A stretch of DNA of 64,000 nucleotides from RH-AL1 sp965198715 (GCA_965198715.1 CBDAPV010000002.1:1364001-1428000), one strand, 5' to 3'; positions 8,021 to 16,962 are shown, counted from the first letter of the stretch. Notes: a model not told the origin generated them from the letters alone. Translations and numbers: made by a program.

Positions 8021-9433
8021 TCAGGCCGCCGCGTCGGCCATCCCAGGTCCGGTCGGCTCGTCACACATCCGTTCGTGCCGCGTGCGCCGCGTTCGCAAGG
8101 TGACGAGTTCCTCGGCCACTGTCGGATGCACCGCGCAGGTGCGGTCAAAGTCCGCCTTGGTCGCGCCGGCCTTTAGACAGACGCCGAAAAGCTGCGCAAG
8201 CTCGCCGGCATGGTCGCCCAGCATGTGAACGCCGAGAACCCTGTCGGTGTTGCCGTCGACGATTATCTTCACGATCACCTGCTCGTCGCGCCCCGACAAC
8301 GTCGCCAGCATCGGCCGGAAGCTCGCGGCATAGATGTCGACGCGGGGGTGCATCGTCTTGGCTTCCTCTTCGGTCAGACCGGCCGAGCCCATCTCCGGGG
8401 TGGTGAACACGGCGGTGGGGATCATCGAGTGATCCATCGCGACTTCGGTGCCGCCGTAGACGGTGTCGGCAAAGGCTTGGCCCTCGCGGATCGCGACGGG
8501 GGTCAGGGCCACCCGGTCGGTGACGTCGCCGACGGCGTAGATCGAGGGCACGGAGGATTGCGACAGCGGGTCGACGCGGACCTCGCCCTTCGGGCCGAGG
8601 TCGACGCCGACCTCCGCGAGGCCGAGGCCCTTCGTGCTCGCCGCACGGCCCATCGCGAGCAGCACCTGATCCGCCATGATCGTTTCACCGCCGCTTAACG
8701 TCACGGCGAGGCCGTCAAGTCGCTTCTCGATCCTCTCGACCATGCGCTCGAGCTTGAAGTCAATCCCGGCCTTGGTCAGCGCCTCCTGAACACCGGTGCG
8801 CATATCAATGTCGAAGGCGCGCAGGATGCAGTTGGCGCGATTGACCAGCGTCACCTTCGAGCCGAGCCGGGTGAAGACCGAGGCGAACTCGACCCCGATG
8901 TAGCCGCCGCCTACGACCAACAGCCGCTTGGGAAACTCCTCGAGATCGAAGATCTCGTTGGAGCTGATCGCGTGTTCGACACCCGACAGCTTGTCGGGCA
9001 TCACCGGCTCGCCGCCCGTGGCGACGAGGATGCGCTCCGCGGTAATACGACGCCCATCGATCTCGATGGCATGCGGGTCGACGACCGTGACGTGACCGTG
9101 CAGGATCTCGGCTCCGGCCGTCTCCAGGTTCTTCACGTAGATGCCCGACAGACGCGCGATCTCCCTGTCCTTGGCGGCGACGAGCTTGCGCCAATCGAAC
9201 AACGGCTCGGGGACGCTCCAGCCGAAGCCCTCGGCATCCTCGAAGGCGTCGGCAAAGCGGCTGGCGTAGACCATGAGCTTCTTGGGCACGCAGCCGCGGA
9301 TCACGCAGGTGCCACCGACGCGATAGCCCTCGGCGATCTTGACGCGTGCGCCATGCTGGGCGGCGACGCGGGCGGCCCGCGTGCCTCCCGAGCCGGCACC
9401 GATGACGAAGAGGTCACAATCGAAAGCGCTCAA
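8021..9433 (-). CDS. gor: Glutathione-disulfide reductase
   Basis: The enzyme reduces glutathione disulfide with NADPH. The 470-residue protein has the FAD motif VIGAGSGGTRAARVA, the redox disulfide in GGTCVIRGCVPKKL, the NADPH motif VVGGGYIGVEFASVF, the second FAD motif YAVGDVTDR and the C-terminal catalytic CAVHPTVAEEL. The TTG start at 9433 overlaps the stop of the DUF2059 gene (TTGA); an in-frame ATG at 9505 would run 72 bases into that gene and add a charged leader, so the TTG is preferred. Confidence 0.93.
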   Translation of the reverse strand: MSAFDCDLFVIGAGSGGTRAARVAAQHGARVKIAEGYRVGGTCVIRGCVPKKLMVYASRFADAFEDAEGFGWSVPEPLFDWRKLVAAKDREIARLSGIYVKNLETAGAEILHGHVTVVDPHAIEIDGRRITAERILVATGGEPVMPDKLSGVEHAISSNEIFDLEEFPKRLLVVGGGYIGVEFASVFTRLGSKVTLVNRANCILRAFDIDMRTGVQEALTKAGIDFKLERMVERIEKRLDGLAVTLSGGETIMADQVLLAMGRAASTKGLGLAEVGVDLGPKGEVRVDPLSQSSVPSIYAVGDVTDRVALTPVAIREGQAFADTVYGGTEVAMDHSMIPTAVFTTPEMGSAGLTEEEAKTMHPRVDIYAASFRPMLATLSGRDEQVIVKIIVDGNTDRVLGVHMLGDHAGELAQLFGVCLKAGATKADFDRTCAVHPTVAEELVTLRTRRTRHERMCDEPTGPGMADAAA

Positions 9434-9981
9434 AGATCGTGGCCCTTCTTCTTCATTTCTTGGCGCACGCGCGCCATCATGTTGATCGAGATCTTCTGCT
9501 GCCAAGCCTGCATGCCCGATACCAACTGATTCAGGAACAAGGGCTGCGCGCCGACGTATTTCCGGCCTGCCTCGCTGTTGAAGAAGGCGAGGATCGCGTC
9601 GATCTCCTTCTCGGACAGCAGCGTCGCATAGATCCGCGCCGACTGGTCGATCATCTCGTCGGATTGCTTGTCGAACTCGGGCTTCAGGTCGGCAAGGACG
9701 ACGTTCATATCATGCACGAGATCAGGCCGCGCCTGCGTCAAGGTGATGCCGATCTGATCCATGAATTCCGGGATGATGATCTCGAACGAGCGCGAGATGC
9801 CGGTGGCGAGGATCAGCTGGCGCGCCTTGGCGATGTGCTCGAGCGCGGGCGCGTCGTTCTCCGGCACCTTGGGCGGTGGGAGCGCAAGGGCATCCGTATG
9901 CGCCGCTCCGGCCATTGCCGGCGCTCCGGCGACGCAGAGCGCGACCGCGAGGACGCGCAGCAGACGCCCCATTATCCTCAC
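9430..9981 (-). CDS. DUF2059 exported protein
   Basis: A 183-residue protein with a signal peptide (hydrophobic stretch LLRVLAVALCVAGAPAMAGA) and a helical DUF2059 domain: the ARQLILATGISRSFE start, YATLLSEKEIDAILAFFNS and GRKYVGAQPLFLNQ. The family is periplasmic and of unknown function. The stop overlaps the gor TTG start, so the two are co-translated. An ATG three codons in (MGRLL) is an equally possible start. Confidence 0.85.
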   Translation of the reverse strand: MRIMGRLLRVLAVALCVAGAPAMAGAAHTDALALPPPKVPENDAPALEHIAKARQLILATGISRSFEIIIPEFMDQIGITLTQARPDLVHDMNVVLADLKPEFDKQSDEMIDQSARIYATLLSEKEIDAILAFFNSEAGRKYVGAQPLFLNQLVSGMQAWQQKISINMMARVRQEMKKKGHDL

Positions 9982-10056
9982 GTTGCGCCGAGCCAGCAGG
10001 GCCTCCAGAACGTGCCTTTTCTCATAAGCTCAGCCGACATCATCGAACCCCGGCTT

Positions 10057-10776
10057 TTATCGGGCTTCCGGGTGACCGAGGATTGTCACCCCGTCCGGCC
10101 CGGCCGAGATCACCGCGCACGCGATGCCGATGAACAATCCGTGCTCGACCACGCCGGGTATCGCCGACAGGCGCTCCGCCAATCCCTCGGGATCGGGAAT
10201 CCGGCCTAGGTGGCAATCGAGGATCAGGTGCCCGCCGTCCGTGACGAAAGGCTGGTCGCCGCCGCCGCGCAGTGTCACGGCTCCGCTGCAGCCGCAGCGT
10301 CCGGCCTCGCGGATCACGGCGGCGCGGGTGACGGCAAGGCCAAAGCGGTTCACCTCCACCGGCAGCGGGAAGCGCCCGAGCTCGGCGACCGCCTTGCTGG
10401 CGTCGGTAATGACGATCATGCGTCGCGAGGCGGTTGCGACGATCTTCTCGCGCAGCAGAGCCCCGCCGCCGCCCTTGATGAGGCGCAAGGATGGATCGTA
10501 TTCGTCGGCGCCGTCGATCGTGAGGTCGAGCTCGGGCATCTCGTCGATCGTCGCGAGCTTGATGCCGTGCTCCGTGGCGAGCGCGCCGGTCCGCTCCGAG
10601 GTCGGCACGCCGACGATGCTGAGACCGTTCGCCACGCGCTCGCCGAGCAGCTCCAAGAATGCGCTCGCCGTAGAGCCAGTGCCGAGGCCGAGCCGCATGC
10701 CATCTTCGACGAAGCCGAGCGCGCTTCGGGCGGCAGCGAACTTTGCGGCGTCCTGATTGAAAGGCTCCGGCGCCAT
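10057..10776 (-). CDS. rpiA: Ribose-5-phosphate isomerase A
   Basis: RpiA interconverts ribose-5-phosphate and ribulose-5-phosphate. From the ATG at 10776 the protein has 239 residues with the phosphate loop GLGTGSTASAF, the catalytic DGADEYDPSLRLIKGGGGAL stretch and the ATASRRMIVITDASK segment. The frame stays open upstream to 10890, but family members begin near this ATG. Confidence 0.95.
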   Translation of the reverse strand: MAPEPFNQDAAKFAAARSALGFVEDGMRLGLGTGSTASAFLELLGERVANGLSIVGVPTSERTGALATEHGIKLATIDEMPELDLTIDGADEYDPSLRLIKGGGGALLREKIVATASRRMIVITDASKAVAELGRFPLPVEVNRFGLAVTRAAVIREAGRCGCSGAVTLRGGGDQPFVTDGGHLILDCHLGRIPDPEGLAERLSAIPGVVEHGLFIGIACAVISAGPDGVTILGHPEAR

Positions 10777-10868
10777 GGTTCTCTTTTGATCGTCTTTGGG
10801 AGGCCGCGATGAAGCACGGTGCAACGTCTCCGGCAAGAGCCAGGCGGACGATCGAAGTGCGCGCCAGC

Positions 10869-11252
10869 CTATTTCGCCTGCGGCGTGCACACCACAGCTT
10901 CATTGAGGACGTAGCAGATCGACATCGTGCCGGTGCGCAGATCGACGCGCCACACGCCGCCCTCCTGCTCGTGGCGTGAGGCGACCAGCGCGTAGTCGCT
11001 CGAGCCCTGCGCGCCAGCGCCCTGCCCCGGCGGGTAGCAGAGCGTGACGCCGACCGGCGAGCCTTCCTTCAGGCCGAACTGGCAAGCGCCGACTTCTCCC
11101 GTCGCCTTGTCGAGCCGGAAGATGCGGTTGAGATCGATCTCGGGCGCGGCGAGAAAATCGAAGCTGCCGGCGGCTGTCGCGGCGCTGTTCGATAAGATCG
11201 TCGCCGCGCCGGCGAGGGTCACGGCGACAGCCGTACGGAGCGAGACGGTCAT
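10869..11252 (-). CDS. Secreted hypothetical protein with four cysteines
   Basis: I do not recognise the family. The 127-residue protein has a signal peptide (LRTAVAVTLAGAATILSNSAATAAG) and a mature part with cysteines in GACQFG, VTLCYPP, SICYVL and VVCTPQ, which could form two disulfides in the periplasm. The repeated theme residue-Asp-Leu-x-Thr-Gly and VWRVDLRTG suggests a small beta-sandwich. It precedes rpiA on the same strand with about 90 bases between, possibly co-transcribed. Confidence 0.6.
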   Translation of the reverse strand: MTVSLRTAVAVTLAGAATILSNSAATAAGSFDFLAAPEIDLNRIFRLDKATGEVGACQFGLKEGSPVGVTLCYPPGQGAGAQGSSDYALVASRHEQEGGVWRVDLRTGTMSICYVLNEAVVCTPQAK

Positions 11253-11606
11253 GAAAACCTCGGCCGAAAGCGATAGGCCTCAGCTTAGCTCAGGCGACGC
11301 GTCAGCAAAACCGTATCGCAGGTTAACGCGATTGGTGGCCGACGGCGGATGGATCGAGGAGGCCACTCCACACCACCCGGCCGTCGGCCGACCCCACGGA
11401 CCCAGGAGATGCGGCGGACCTGAGCACTCCGTAGGGTATCTCTACGCGCCGACGTACACGTACCCTTGCGAACCGGGGCTCGCGCTTGTGCACAACTCTT
11501 CGGCCTACAAAGGTTACCTTTGCGGCCCCGAAATGCAATCGCGAATCGCAGGTCTGCGGGCGATCCTTACCGAAGCCTTAGCGATTATGGTTAATGCGCC
11601 GCAGCC
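11253..11606. other. Intergenic stretch with one small perfect inverted repeat
   Basis: No supported gene is seen in these 354 bases. CAAAGGT-T-ACCTTTG at 11508-11522 is a perfect 7-bp inverted repeat with a one-base centre, which could be an operator but has no recognised partner. Short open frames on both strands show no family features. Confidence 0.35.
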
Positions 11607-12977
11607 TCACGCGGCATCGGCCGTGACGCGATTGCGACCTGCATCCTTGGACCGATAGAGGGCGTGATCGGCGCGCCGCATCAGCGCGTCGGCGTCCATG
11701 CCGGAGCCGCGTTCCGCGAGCCCGATCGACGACGTCACGACGATGGCCGGTCGCTCCGGCGCGTAGGCAAACAAGGCACTTTCCACGACGTGGCGCACGC
11801 GTTCGGCCACACGCGCGGCCACGTCCAGGCTCGTCTCGGGCATCACGATCGCGAACTCCTCGCCGCCAAGCCTGCAGATCACGTCGCTCGAGCGCACGAC
11901 GCGGCGCACGCGCGCGGCGAAGCCCCTCAGGATCTGGTCGCCGGCATCGTGCCCGTAGGTGTCGTTGACCCGCTTGAAATGATCGATGTCGAGGATCATC
12001 AGCGAGAGTGGTCGGCCCTTGCGCGCGGCCTGCTCGACGAGAGCTGGGAAGTTCGAATCGAAGAAGCGGCGGTTGCTCAAGCCGGTCAGCGTGTCGACCA
12101 CAGCCATCTCGATCGAGGCCTGCAGGTTCTCCCGCAGCTTGTCGGCATAGCGCTTGCGCCTGAGCTGGGTGCGGGCGCGCGCCATGAGCTCGTTGCGGTC
12201 GATCGGGCGCACGAGGTAGTCGTTGATCCCGAGATCTAGCCCGCGCAGCACGCGCGGGCGATCCTCCGGCTCGGCGACGATAAGGATGGGAACGTGCCGC
12301 GTGCGTTCCAGCGAGCGGAACTGCGAGCAGAGCCGCAGCCCGTCATGCCCCTGAAGACCCAGCGAGACCACGAAGAGGTCGTAGTGCCCTTCCACACCCT
12401 TGAAGAGCGCCTCCTGCGGGTTGCTCTCGACGTCGACATGCTGCAGCGGCTCGAAGGCGCCCTTGATCGTGGCGGCGGCGGAAGCGCGATCCTCGACGAG
12501 CAGGATAGAGGCGCCGACGATGTCCTCGCGCATCGCCATGGGCACGGCGTCCGGCATGCCGAGGTTGGCCGAGGCGGCGGCACGGCTGCGCAATTCGTCA
12601 AGGACCACCTTGAGCCGGGTCAGCGAGCGCACGCGCGCGATAAGGGCGACCTCGTCGATGGGCTTGGTGAGGAAATCGTCGGCACCAGCCTCAAGGCCGC
12701 GAACCCGATCGGCCGGCTGGTCAAGTGCCGTGACCATGACGACGGGGAGGTGGTGGGTGGCAGGATCGCGCTTCAGACGGCGGCAGACCTCCAGCCCGTC
12801 CATGCCGGGCATCATCACGTCGAGAAGCACGATGTCGCAGTCGCCCTGCCCGCAGATCACGAGAGCTTCGGGGCCGCTGGTCGCGGTGACGACGTCGAAA
12901 TATTCGGCCGTCAGCCGCGCCTCGAGAAGCTTCAGGTTGGGAGCGAAATCGTCGACGATCAGGACGCGGGCCGACAT
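11607..12977 (-). CDS. pleD: PleD-type response regulator diguanylate cyclase
   Basis: PleD makes cyclic di-GMP in response to phosphorylation and controls polar development in alphaproteobacteria. The 456-residue protein has a first receiver domain (LLDVMMPGMDG with the phospho-Asp, residues 1-120), a second, degenerate receiver domain (about 150-270, with DLFVVSLG in place of a clear Asp site), and a GGDEF domain with active-site GGEEF near residue 370. RSSD sits five residues before GGEEF, matching the RxxD allosteric inhibitory site. It follows divK by 18 bases. Confidence 0.93.
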   Translation of the reverse strand: MSARVLIVDDFAPNLKLLEARLTAEYFDVVTATSGPEALVICGQGDCDIVLLDVMMPGMDGLEVCRRLKRDPATHHLPVVMVTALDQPADRVRGLEAGADDFLTKPIDEVALIARVRSLTRLKVVLDELRSRAAASANLGMPDAVPMAMREDIVGASILLVEDRASAAATIKGAFEPLQHVDVESNPQEALFKGVEGHYDLFVVSLGLQGHDGLRLCSQFRSLERTRHVPILIVAEPEDRPRVLRGLDLGINDYLVRPIDRNELMARARTQLRRKRYADKLRENLQASIEMAVVDTLTGLSNRRFFDSNFPALVEQAARKGRPLSLMILDIDHFKRVNDTYGHDAGDQILRGFAARVRRVVRSSDVICRLGGEEFAIVMPETSLDVAARVAERVRHVVESALFAYAPERPAIVVTSSIGLAERGSGMDADALMRRADHALYRSKDAGRNRVTADAA

Positions 12978-12995
12978 GAAAGAACCTCCTGAACG

Positions 12996-13373
12996 CTAAG
13001 CGGGATCGGACAGGTAATGGCGAACGGTTTCTAAGAATTTAACCACCGAAATAGGTTTCGATAGGTAGGCTTCGCAGCCGCCCTGGCGGATCTTCTCTTC
13101 GTCTCCCTTCATCGCGAACGCGGTGATCGCGATCACCGGGATATGTCTCAAAGCTTCGTCATCCTTGATCCAGCGGATGACCTCGAGTCCCGAAACCTCC
13201 GGCAATTGAATGTCCATGAGGATCAGGTCGGGACGACGCGTACGCGTCAGCTCCACCGCCTCGACGCCACTGCGCGTCTGGATGGTGGCGTAGCCGTTGG
13301 CTTCGAGGAGATCGTTGAACAGCTTCATGTTCAACTCGTTATCCTCGACGATCAGGACCGTTTTCGCCATCAT
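12996..13373 (-). CDS. divK: Single-domain response regulator DivK
   Basis: DivK is the receiver-only regulator that feeds the CtrA cell-cycle network. The 125-residue protein is one receiver domain: acidic pocket IVEDNELNMKLF, phospho-Asp in LILMDIQLPEVSG, switch Thr in VIAITAFAMKGDE and Lys in YLSKPISV. Tight linkage to pleD in the order divK-pleD is the usual arrangement. The start is one of two adjacent ATGs (13373 or 13370). Confidence 0.95.
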   Translation of the reverse strand: MMAKTVLIVEDNELNMKLFNDLLEANGYATIQTRSGVEAVELTRTRRPDLILMDIQLPEVSGLEVIRWIKDDEALRHIPVIAITAFAMKGDEEKIRQGGCEAYLSKPISVVKFLETVRHYLSDPA

Positions 13374-13467
13374 CCGCTCGATTGGACTGTTCCACCGCGA
13401 AAAGACTCGCGAAGGTATGTTGGCGTTATCTTAGAGCGTAGATCTTGATGAAAGGACAACCCGAACA

Positions 13468-13776
13468 TTGAGACCGCCCATCTCGCCCTTTATCCGCACG
13501 AAGTCGCGAACGCCTGATCGCGAAGCACTCGTCGTCGAGGTTCTCACTTTCCTCAGCGATGAACCCGAGCGCCTGGAGCGTTTCCTCACGATGAGCGGCC
13601 TCGGCATGGGCGACCTGCGCGCCGTCGCGGCGGCGCCGGCCTTTGCCGAAAGCCTGCTCGATCACCTTTGCTCGGACGAGCGGCTGCTCGTCGCCTTCGC
13701 CAAGACGAAAGGATACGATCCCGCCTCGATCGAAAGGCTGCGCCAGTCGCTTGCGCCCCCGCCTTTCGAGGGTTGA
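13468..13776 (+). CDS. DUF3572 protein
   Basis: A 102-residue helical protein: EVLTFLSDEPERLERFLTMSG followed by LRAVAAAPAFAESLLDHL and a C-terminal KTKGYDP segment match the small DUF3572 family of Rhizobiales. Function is unknown. The start is TTG with AAAGGA upstream; no in-frame ATG lies nearby. It is transcribed away from divK and sits 12 bases before dinB, a linkage seen in related genomes. Confidence 0.75.
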   Translation: MRPPISPFIRTKSRTPDREALVVEVLTFLSDEPERLERFLTMSGLGMGDLRAVAAAPAFAESLLDHLCSDERLLVAFAKTKGYDPASIERLRQSLAPPPFEG

Positions 13777-13788
13777 GGAGCACGCCCC

Positions 13789-15066
13789 GTGCCCGCCGGC
13801 CTCTGCCGCGACTGCTGCGCCGCCCTGCCCGCTCCCGCGCCTGCACGCTGCGGGTTGTGCGGGTCGCCGCGCGTCGTCTCGCATCCCGAACTCGCGACGC
13901 TCTCGGTAGCCCACGTCGATTGCGACGCCTTCTACGCCGCCGTGGAGAAACGCGACAATCCCTCGCTGCGCGACAAGGCCGTGATCGTCGGTGGCAGCCG
14001 CCGCGGCGTGGTGCTCACCGCCTGCTACAACGCTCGCATCCACGGCGTGCGCTCGGCCATGCCGATGTTCACGGCGCTGAGGCTCTGTCCGCAGGCCAAG
14101 GTGGTGCGCCCGAGCATGGCCAAATACGCTACCGCCGGGCGCAGGATCCGGGCGATGTTGGGCGAGCTGACGCCGCTGGTGCAACCAATCTCGATCGACG
14201 AGGCCTTCCTCGACCTTTCTGGCACGCAGGCCCTGCACGGTTCGATGCCGGCTTTGACCCTGGCGCGCTTCGCCGCCCGCGTCGAGCGCGAGGTCGGCAT
14301 CACCGTCTCGGTCGGGCTCAGTCACAACAAGCTCCTGGCCAAGCTCGCCTCGGATGCCGACAAGCCGCGTGGCTTCACCGTGATTGGACGTGCCGACGCT
14401 ATCGCCGTGCTGCGGCCACGGCCCGTCGGCGCGATCTGGGGAGTCGGCGCCGTCTCCCAGGCGCGCCTTGCCGCGCTCGGCTTTTCCACCATCGGCGACA
14501 TTCAGGACTGTACGCAGGCCGAGTTCGCGCGCCGCGTCGGCTCGGAAGGCTCCTCGCTGTGGCGCTTGGCACACGGACGCGACGATCGCCTGGTCCGTCC
14601 CGAGCGCGAAGCCAAGAGCGTCTCGGCCGAAACCACCTTCGGCGAGGACCTCGCCACAGCCGACGAGCTCGAGCCGATCCTCTTCCATCTCTGTGAGAAA
14701 GTCGCGCTTCGTCTCGCCGCCGTCGACGTCGCCGCCGGCGGAATCGTGCTCAAGCTCAAGACCCGCGACTTCCGCCTGCGCACCCGCTCGCGCTCACCGA
14801 TCCCGCCGACCCAGCTCGCCACCCGACTGTTCGAGGCCGGCCGCACCCTGCTCGCCCCCGAGATCGACGGCACCCGCTACCGGCTGATCGGCCTGGGAGC
14901 CTCGGACCTGCGCCCCGCCGTTGATGCCGACCAAGCCGACCTGCTCGACGTTGCGTTACCGCGGCAGAAAGCGGCGGCGAAGGCGATCGACGCGGTGCGG
15001 GCGAAGTTCGGGAGCGAGGCGCTGGTGCGCGGCATAACAATGCGGCGGCAGACGCGGCGAGAGTAG
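13789..15066 (+). CDS. dinB: DNA polymerase IV with N-terminal zinc ribbon
   Basis: This Y-family translesion polymerase has 425 residues from a GTG start. Residues 6-27 form a CRDCC...CGLC zinc ribbon ahead of the polymerase, as in rhizobial members. The palm motifs are AHVDCDAFYAAVE and SIDEAFLDLSG, with the YNARIHGVRSAMP finger segment. IWGVGAVSQARLAALG is the thumb helix-hairpin-helix. The little-finger domain is complete. A clear beta-clamp motif at the C-terminus was not identified. Confidence 0.94.
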   Translation: MPAGLCRDCCAALPAPAPARCGLCGSPRVVSHPELATLSVAHVDCDAFYAAVEKRDNPSLRDKAVIVGGSRRGVVLTACYNARIHGVRSAMPMFTALRLCPQAKVVRPSMAKYATAGRRIRAMLGELTPLVQPISIDEAFLDLSGTQALHGSMPALTLARFAARVEREVGITVSVGLSHNKLLAKLASDADKPRGFTVIGRADAIAVLRPRPVGAIWGVGAVSQARLAALGFSTIGDIQDCTQAEFARRVGSEGSSLWRLAHGRDDRLVRPEREAKSVSAETTFGEDLATADELEPILFHLCEKVALRLAAVDVAAGGIVLKLKTRDFRLRTRSRSPIPPTQLATRLFEAGRTLLAPEIDGTRYRLIGLGASDLRPAVDADQADLLDVALPRQKAAAKAIDAVRAKFGSEALVRGITMRRQTRRE

Positions 15067-15083
15067 GCGTTTGCGCGAAGAAG

Positions 15084-15157
15084 TGGAGGCCTCGCCCGGA
15101 ATCGAACCGGGGTGCAAGGATTTGCAGTCCTCTGCGTAACCACTCCGCCACGAGGCC
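15084..15157 (-). tRNA. tRNA-Cys (GCA)
   Basis: A complete 74-nt cloverleaf on the minus strand: acceptor stem GGCCTCG/CGAGGCC, anticodon loop CTGCAAA (GCA), T arm GGTTCGATTCC, discriminator U and encoded CCA. Confidence 0.96.
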
Positions 15158-15268
15158 TCTTACGACGACCGCAGCCGGCGTGGGGCGCTTCTAGCGTACG
15201 CGGCCCCGCCGCCGCAACGGAGAAAGCTTCGTCGCGATGTCACAAACCGCGTCGCCTTCCGAGGAAGG

Positions 15269-15298
15269 CTTGGCAAAGCGGGCGAAGGCTTGCTATAG
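15269..15298 (+). promoter_or_regulatory. Housekeeping promoter of tRNA-Asn
   Basis: CTTGGC at 15269-15274 and CTATAG at 15293-15298 are spaced by 18 bases, and the tRNA begins 24 bases later. Same promoter style as at the tRNA-Phe gene. Confidence 0.5.
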
Positions 15299-15321
15299 GG
15301 CCGATCTCGCCGCGGCGATGA

Positions 15322-15397
15322 TCCCTGATAGCTCAGCTGGTAGAGCAGTCGACTGTTAATCGACTTGTCGCAGGTTCGAGTCCTGCTCAGGGAGCCA
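15322..15397 (+). tRNA. tRNA-Asn (GTT)
   Basis: A complete 76-nt cloverleaf: acceptor stem TCCCTGA/TCAGGGA, anticodon loop CTGTTAA (GTT), T loop GGTTCGAGTCC, discriminator G and encoded CCA. Confidence 0.96.
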
Positions 15398-15474
15398 CTT
15401 CCGCCTTCGCCGGCGCTGCCACGACCACCGTTTTCGCTACGACCCGCGCCTTCACGATCGAACGGCGTCTGTGC

Positions 15475-16251
15475 TCAAGACGGTGCGAGCGTCACGCCGG
15501 ACAGGCGCTCGCAGGCGGCGATGAGGGCGTCCTGCCGATCCGGGTTTTGCGCGACGGAACTCGCCGGCCTGGCTCTCTGGTGGAAAAAGTAGCCGCCGGT
15601 GACATCCGTCGCGGGCTCTTCCCCGGCGGCCAGCCAGGCTTGCGTGAGGTGGCCCTGAGACAGGTCGCCGGTCGCGCGGGCGCCGCCCATCTTGGTGGCG
15701 ACCCAGCCCGGTTCGAGCGCGTTCGAGCGCACGTCGTGCCAGCGCCGCGCTACCGCGAAGGCGAGCATCGCGTCGTGAAGCTTGGTGTCGCTGTAGGCGG
15801 CATTGCCGTGCCAGACGCGGCGCTCCCAGTTGAGGTCGTCGACACCCGCGGTCCCGCGGCGATGCAGCTCCGAGCTGACGTAGACGAGCCGCTTGGGGCG
15901 ATGCATCAGCGCGGTCAGGATGAAATGCGCCAGCGTGTTGACGGCGAACACGTGGGAGAGGCCGTCCTCGGTCAGGATCCGCCGCTTCTCCCGGTAGCCG
16001 ACGGCGGCGTTGTGGATAACCGCGTCGAAAGGTCCAAGCGCGTTGGCCTGCGCGGCGAGTGCCTTGACCTGGGCGATGCTGGCGAGATCAGCGGTTAGGA
16101 CCGCCGCGGCGCCCGGAACCGCGGCCTTGGCATCGCGAGCGCGGGCCTCGTTGCGAGCGTGAAGCACGACACGGTGGCCCTGCTCGACGAGCAGCGCCGC
16201 CGCCATCCGCCCCAGCCCGTCGGACGAACCCGTCACGAAGATGTCGGCCAA
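15475..16251 (-). CDS. Short-chain dehydrogenase/reductase
   Basis: A 258-residue classical SDR with the NAD(P) motif TGSSDGLG at residues 7-14, the NAA motif in IHNAAVGY, catalytic Ser in VYVSSEL and the YSDTK (YxxxK) pair. HARNEARA after the first beta-alpha unit suggests NADP preference. The substrate cannot be told; the C-terminal half, with ATDVTGGYFFHQRARPAS, resembles retinol-dehydrogenase-like bacterial SDRs. It is a single gene, with decayed sequence on its upstream side. Confidence 0.85.
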   Translation of the reverse strand: MADIFVTGSSDGLGRMAAALLVEQGHRVVLHARNEARARDAKAAVPGAAAVLTADLASIAQVKALAAQANALGPFDAVIHNAAVGYREKRRILTEDGLSHVFAVNTLAHFILTALMHRPKRLVYVSSELHRRGTAGVDDLNWERRVWHGNAAYSDTKLHDAMLAFAVARRWHDVRSNALEPGWVATKMGGARATGDLSQGHLTQAWLAAGEEPATDVTGGYFFHQRARPASSVAQNPDRQDALIAACERLSGVTLAPS

Positions 16252-16386
16252 GATCAGGCTCGTCCTGCGGGCTTGCCGTCATAATCGTGGTTTCGCTGGA
16301 AGCTCATGACGCTATCTCGATGGTGCGGACGGCCGCACAAGGCCCCGGCCCATGCCTCCGACGCAACGCGACTCTTCCGCCAGCCC

Positions 16387-16518
16387 TCTCTGCGGAACGG
16401 GTAAACCTGCGGCATCGAGTTCAAGATGGCCGGAGATCACACTTTTCTCGGTGATGACCTCGTCGGCGATGCCCTGCAGCGTGCGGGCCGGGCTCTGCAC
16501 CAGCATGATCTCGAGGTT
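16387..16518 (-). pseudogene. NikR-like C-terminal fragment
   Basis: A stretch of about 44 residues reads NLEIMLVQSPARTLQGIADE and continues VITEKSVISGHLEL. It resembles the end of the nickel-responsive regulator NikR, whose core reads CLE...G...ADxxI...GVxHGxL. The ribbon-helix-helix DNA-binding half and the HxH metal ligands are absent, the ligand Cys before LE is Asn, and the GVxHG loop is SVISG. An upstream in-frame ATG at 16557 adds unrelated residues that overlap the neighbouring stump. Most likely a relic. Confidence 0.45.
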
Positions 16519-16531
16519 TGTTATCGATGAG

Positions 16532-16684
16532 GCGCACGGCCGCTTCATTGCCGCCATCCCGCGGCCCTTTGGAATCGGCCGCGTCGCGATGGTTGACGGC
16601 TCGATGCCGAGCGGCTTCGTTTGCGAACAATGCGTGATTGAAAGCGCCGCGGAGATCAGCGGGGGTTGGCGAACCTACGTCTAA
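16532..16684 (+). pseudogene. Allophanate hydrolase C-terminal fragment
   Basis: About 50 residues on the plus strand read GRFIAAIPRPFGIGRVAMVD, then SGFVCEQ and end SGGWRTYV. This matches the closing segment of allophanate hydrolase (AtzF/DUR1-type), which reads FxxxIPxPLGIGxVxLxDG...GFxCE...ARDITxFGGWRxYL. Everything upstream of this segment is missing and gives way to the NikR-like fragment. A stop follows directly, so this is the authentic C-terminus of a truncated gene. Confidence 0.5.
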
Positions 16685-16710
16685 GGCCTGGCTCGTTCAC
16701 GATCTTAACT

Positions 16711-16893
16711 CTACGCGGGCTTGGCGTCCTTGCGCGGCCGGCCGCGCTTGGCTGGCGTCGGCGAAGGTGCGGGCGGCGCTTCCGCCGTAACTGTGGCCTC
16801 GCGCACCGGCGGCGGGGCGGCCTTGGGCTTATCCGACGGCGGCACGTCTTTGAAACGGATCATACGCGGCACTCGAGGCGGCCGATTCGGCAC
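16711..16893 (-). CDS. Small basic Pro/Ala-rich protein with AT-hook-like motif
   Basis: A 60-residue frame, MPNRPPRVPRMIRFKDVPP at the start and KRGRPRKDAKPA at the end. The KRGRPRK sequence is a textbook AT-hook core, suggesting minor-groove DNA binding. The middle is Pro/Ala-rich and unstructured. A second ATG at residue 11 (MIRFKD) is an alternative start. No ribosome site is convincing, so the coding call is moderate. Confidence 0.45.
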   Translation of the reverse strand: MPNRPPRVPRMIRFKDVPPSDKPKAAPPPVREATVTAEAPPAPSPTPAKRGRPRKDAKPA

Positions 16894-16962
16894 CTCGATC
16901 TTTCTAGCAGAACGAACGAGAACAGGAAGGTGGCGTCCACGACGCGTCGCACACGGTAGCGA

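Noticed and set aside
11323..11538. 71-codon minus-strand frame between pleD and the secreted small protein
   Set aside because: Arg-rich composition without conserved features; treated as noncoding.
13426..14688. 420-codon minus-strand open frame opposite DUF3572 and dinB
   Set aside because: Low-complexity Arg/Gly/Asp composition and no motif; dinB on the other strand is complete.
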